A stretch of DNA of 5,466 nt from Frankiaceae bacterium (GTDB lineage: Bacteria > Actinomycetota > Actinomycetes > JAVEEJ01): assembly GCA_030840515.1 (NCBI GenBank), contig JAVEEJ010000224.1, positions 1-5,466 on the forward strand, read 5' to 3'. The notes under the pieces are model-generated. The model saw nothing but the letters and a program-made list of their open reading frames with translations, did not search any database and had not been told where the DNA came from. This document shows, one piece after another, positions 4,584-5,466 of this stretch. Positions within the stretch are counted from its first letter, which is position 1, and the number at the start of each line of letters is the position of its first letter. A program made the position numbers and the translations under genes.

Positions 4584-5466
4584 GTGAGGTTCACGGTCGA
4601 GCGCGACGTGCTCGCTGACGCAGTCGCCTGGGCAGCCCGGACGCTGCCCGCCCGCCCACCGGTCCCGGTGCTCGCCGGTCTCCTGCTCGACGTCGAGGCC
4701 GACCGGGTGACCGTATCCGGCTTCGACTACGAGGTCTCGGCGACCGTGAGCACGCCGGCAGAGGTCTCGGAGCGGGGCAAGGTGCTCGTGTCCGGTCGGC
4801 TGCTCGCGGACATCACCCGCAGCCTGCCGGCACAGCCAGTCGAGCTGGTCACCGATGGCACCCGCGTCACGCTGACCTGTGGTTCGGCCCGCTTCCAACT
4901 GCCGACGCTGCCGGTCGAGGACTACCCGACCCTGCCCGACCTCCCGGCGACGAGCGGCACGGTGGGCAGTGATGTCTTCGCCGCGGCCGTGGCGTCGGTG
5001 GCCATCGCCGCCGGCCGGGACGACACGCTGCCCGTGCTGACGGGGGTCCGGGTCGAGATCGAGGGAGACCGGCTCACGCTGGCGGCCACCGACCGCTATC
5101 GCCTCGCGGTGCGGGAGATGAGCTGGCAGCCCACCGCCGCGGACATGAGCGCGGTCGCCCTGGTGCCGGCTCGCACGCTGCACGAGACGGCCCGCGCGCT
5201 CACCACCGCCGCCCAGGTCACGATCGCGCTCGCCACCGGCGGCGCGGGCGAGGGCATGGTCGGCTTCGCCGGCGGCGAGCGGCGGACGACCACACGACTG
5301 CTCGACGGGGAGTTCCCGAAGTACCGCTCCCTGCTCCCGAGCGAGCACTCAGCCGTGGCCGAGGTCGACACCGCGCAGCTCGTCGAGGCGGTCAAGCGGG
5401 TCTCCCTGGTGGCTCAGCGCAACACGCCGATCACGCTCGCCTTCACCGCGGGCGAGGTCCGGCTCG
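4584..5466 (+). CDS. dnaN: DNA polymerase III beta subunit (sliding clamp), N-terminal 294 residues, truncated by window edge
   Basis: The clamp is a ring-shaped homodimer that encircles DNA, tethers the replicative polymerase and recruits other repair and replication factors. My translation begins MRFTVERDVLADAVAWAART. Two of the three clamp folds are complete and the third has begun. Domain I covers about 1-122, including LLLDVEADRVTVSGFDYEVS and a region ending LPTLPVEDYPTLP. Domain II is about 125-250, with LPVLTGVRVEIEGDRL followed by TLAATDRYRLAV near 165-176, part of the known peptide-binding pocket. FPKYRSLLP is at 244-252, and domain III starts after it. The GTG start has GGAAGG at 4569-4574 with a 9-nt spacer. 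The remaining roughly 85-100 residues should lie beyond the window. No terminator separates it from oriC; its promoter probably lies within the oriC region, but none is clear. Confidence 0.98.
   Translation, partial: MRFTVERDVLADAVAWAARTLPARPPVPVLAGLLLDVEADRVTVSGFDYEVSATVSTPAEVSERGKVLVSGRLLADITRSLPAQPVELVTDGTRVTLTCGSARFQLPTLPVEDYPTLPDLPATSGTVGSDVFAAAVASVAIAAGRDDTLPVLTGVRVEIEGDRLTLAATDRYRLAVREMSWQPTAADMSAVALVPARTLHETARALTTAAQVTIALATGGAGEGMVGFAGGERRTTTRLLDGEFPKYRSLLPSEHSAVAEVDTAQLVEAVKRVSLVAQRNTPITLAFTAGEVRL

Noticed and set aside
3943..4587. Plus-strand open frame running from the dnaA 3' end through oriC
   Set aside because: It overlaps the DnaA DNA-binding domain in another frame and then crosses the DnaA-box cluster; there is no recognisable protein.
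4581..5348. 255-codon minus-strand frame opposite dnaN
   Set aside because: It is antisense to an unmistakable sliding-clamp gene and has low-complexity Arg/Gly/His composition.

Overview
The window is the chromosomal replication-origin neighbourhood of a high-GC Gram-positive bacterium (Actinomycetota). By eye the sequence is strongly G+C rich, five of the seven recognised genes' start codons are GTG (yidC, yidD, rpmH, dnaA, dnaN), and the gene order is the conserved actinobacterial block jag-yidC-yidD-rnpA-rpmH <-> dnaA-dnaN. I cannot name the genus. The short linker (domain II) of DnaA argues against Streptomyces, where that linker is much longer.

Left arm (1-2104, minus strand). A tightly packed operon reads leftwards from rpmH (ribosomal protein bL34). 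It continues through rnpA (RNase P protein), yidD (membrane-insertion efficiency factor), yidC (membrane-protein insertase) and the start of jag/khpB (KH/R3H RNA-binding protein, cut by the window edge). yidD overlaps rnpA by 4 nt and yidC by 7 nt, so translational coupling is likely. The products serve ribosome assembly, tRNA maturation and membrane-protein insertion.

Centre (2105-2740). This 636-bp divergent intergenic region holds a plausible leftward rpmH promoter, a plausible rightward dnaA promoter, DnaA boxes suited to dnaA autoregulation, and a perfect 15-bp palindrome inside the rpmH promoter spacer. It ends in a near-perfect triple 18-bp tandem repeat just before dnaA. That repeat is in frame at the end of a possible 42-codon histidine-rich upstream ORF that stops 15 nt before the dnaA start codon.

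Right arm (2741-5466, plus strand). Complete dnaA (479 aa, replication initiator) is followed by a 403-bp non-coding stretch with about eight exact to degenerate DnaA boxes and an AT-richer patch, almost certainly oriC. After it come the first 294 codons of dnaN (beta sliding clamp). DnaA binds the boxes, opens the origin and supports helicase loading; DnaN then tethers the replicative polymerase.

This is core genome. I see no phage, transposon, CRISPR, defence or biosynthetic system. The most unusual element is the 18-bp repeat/His-rich micro-ORF immediately upstream of dnaA.
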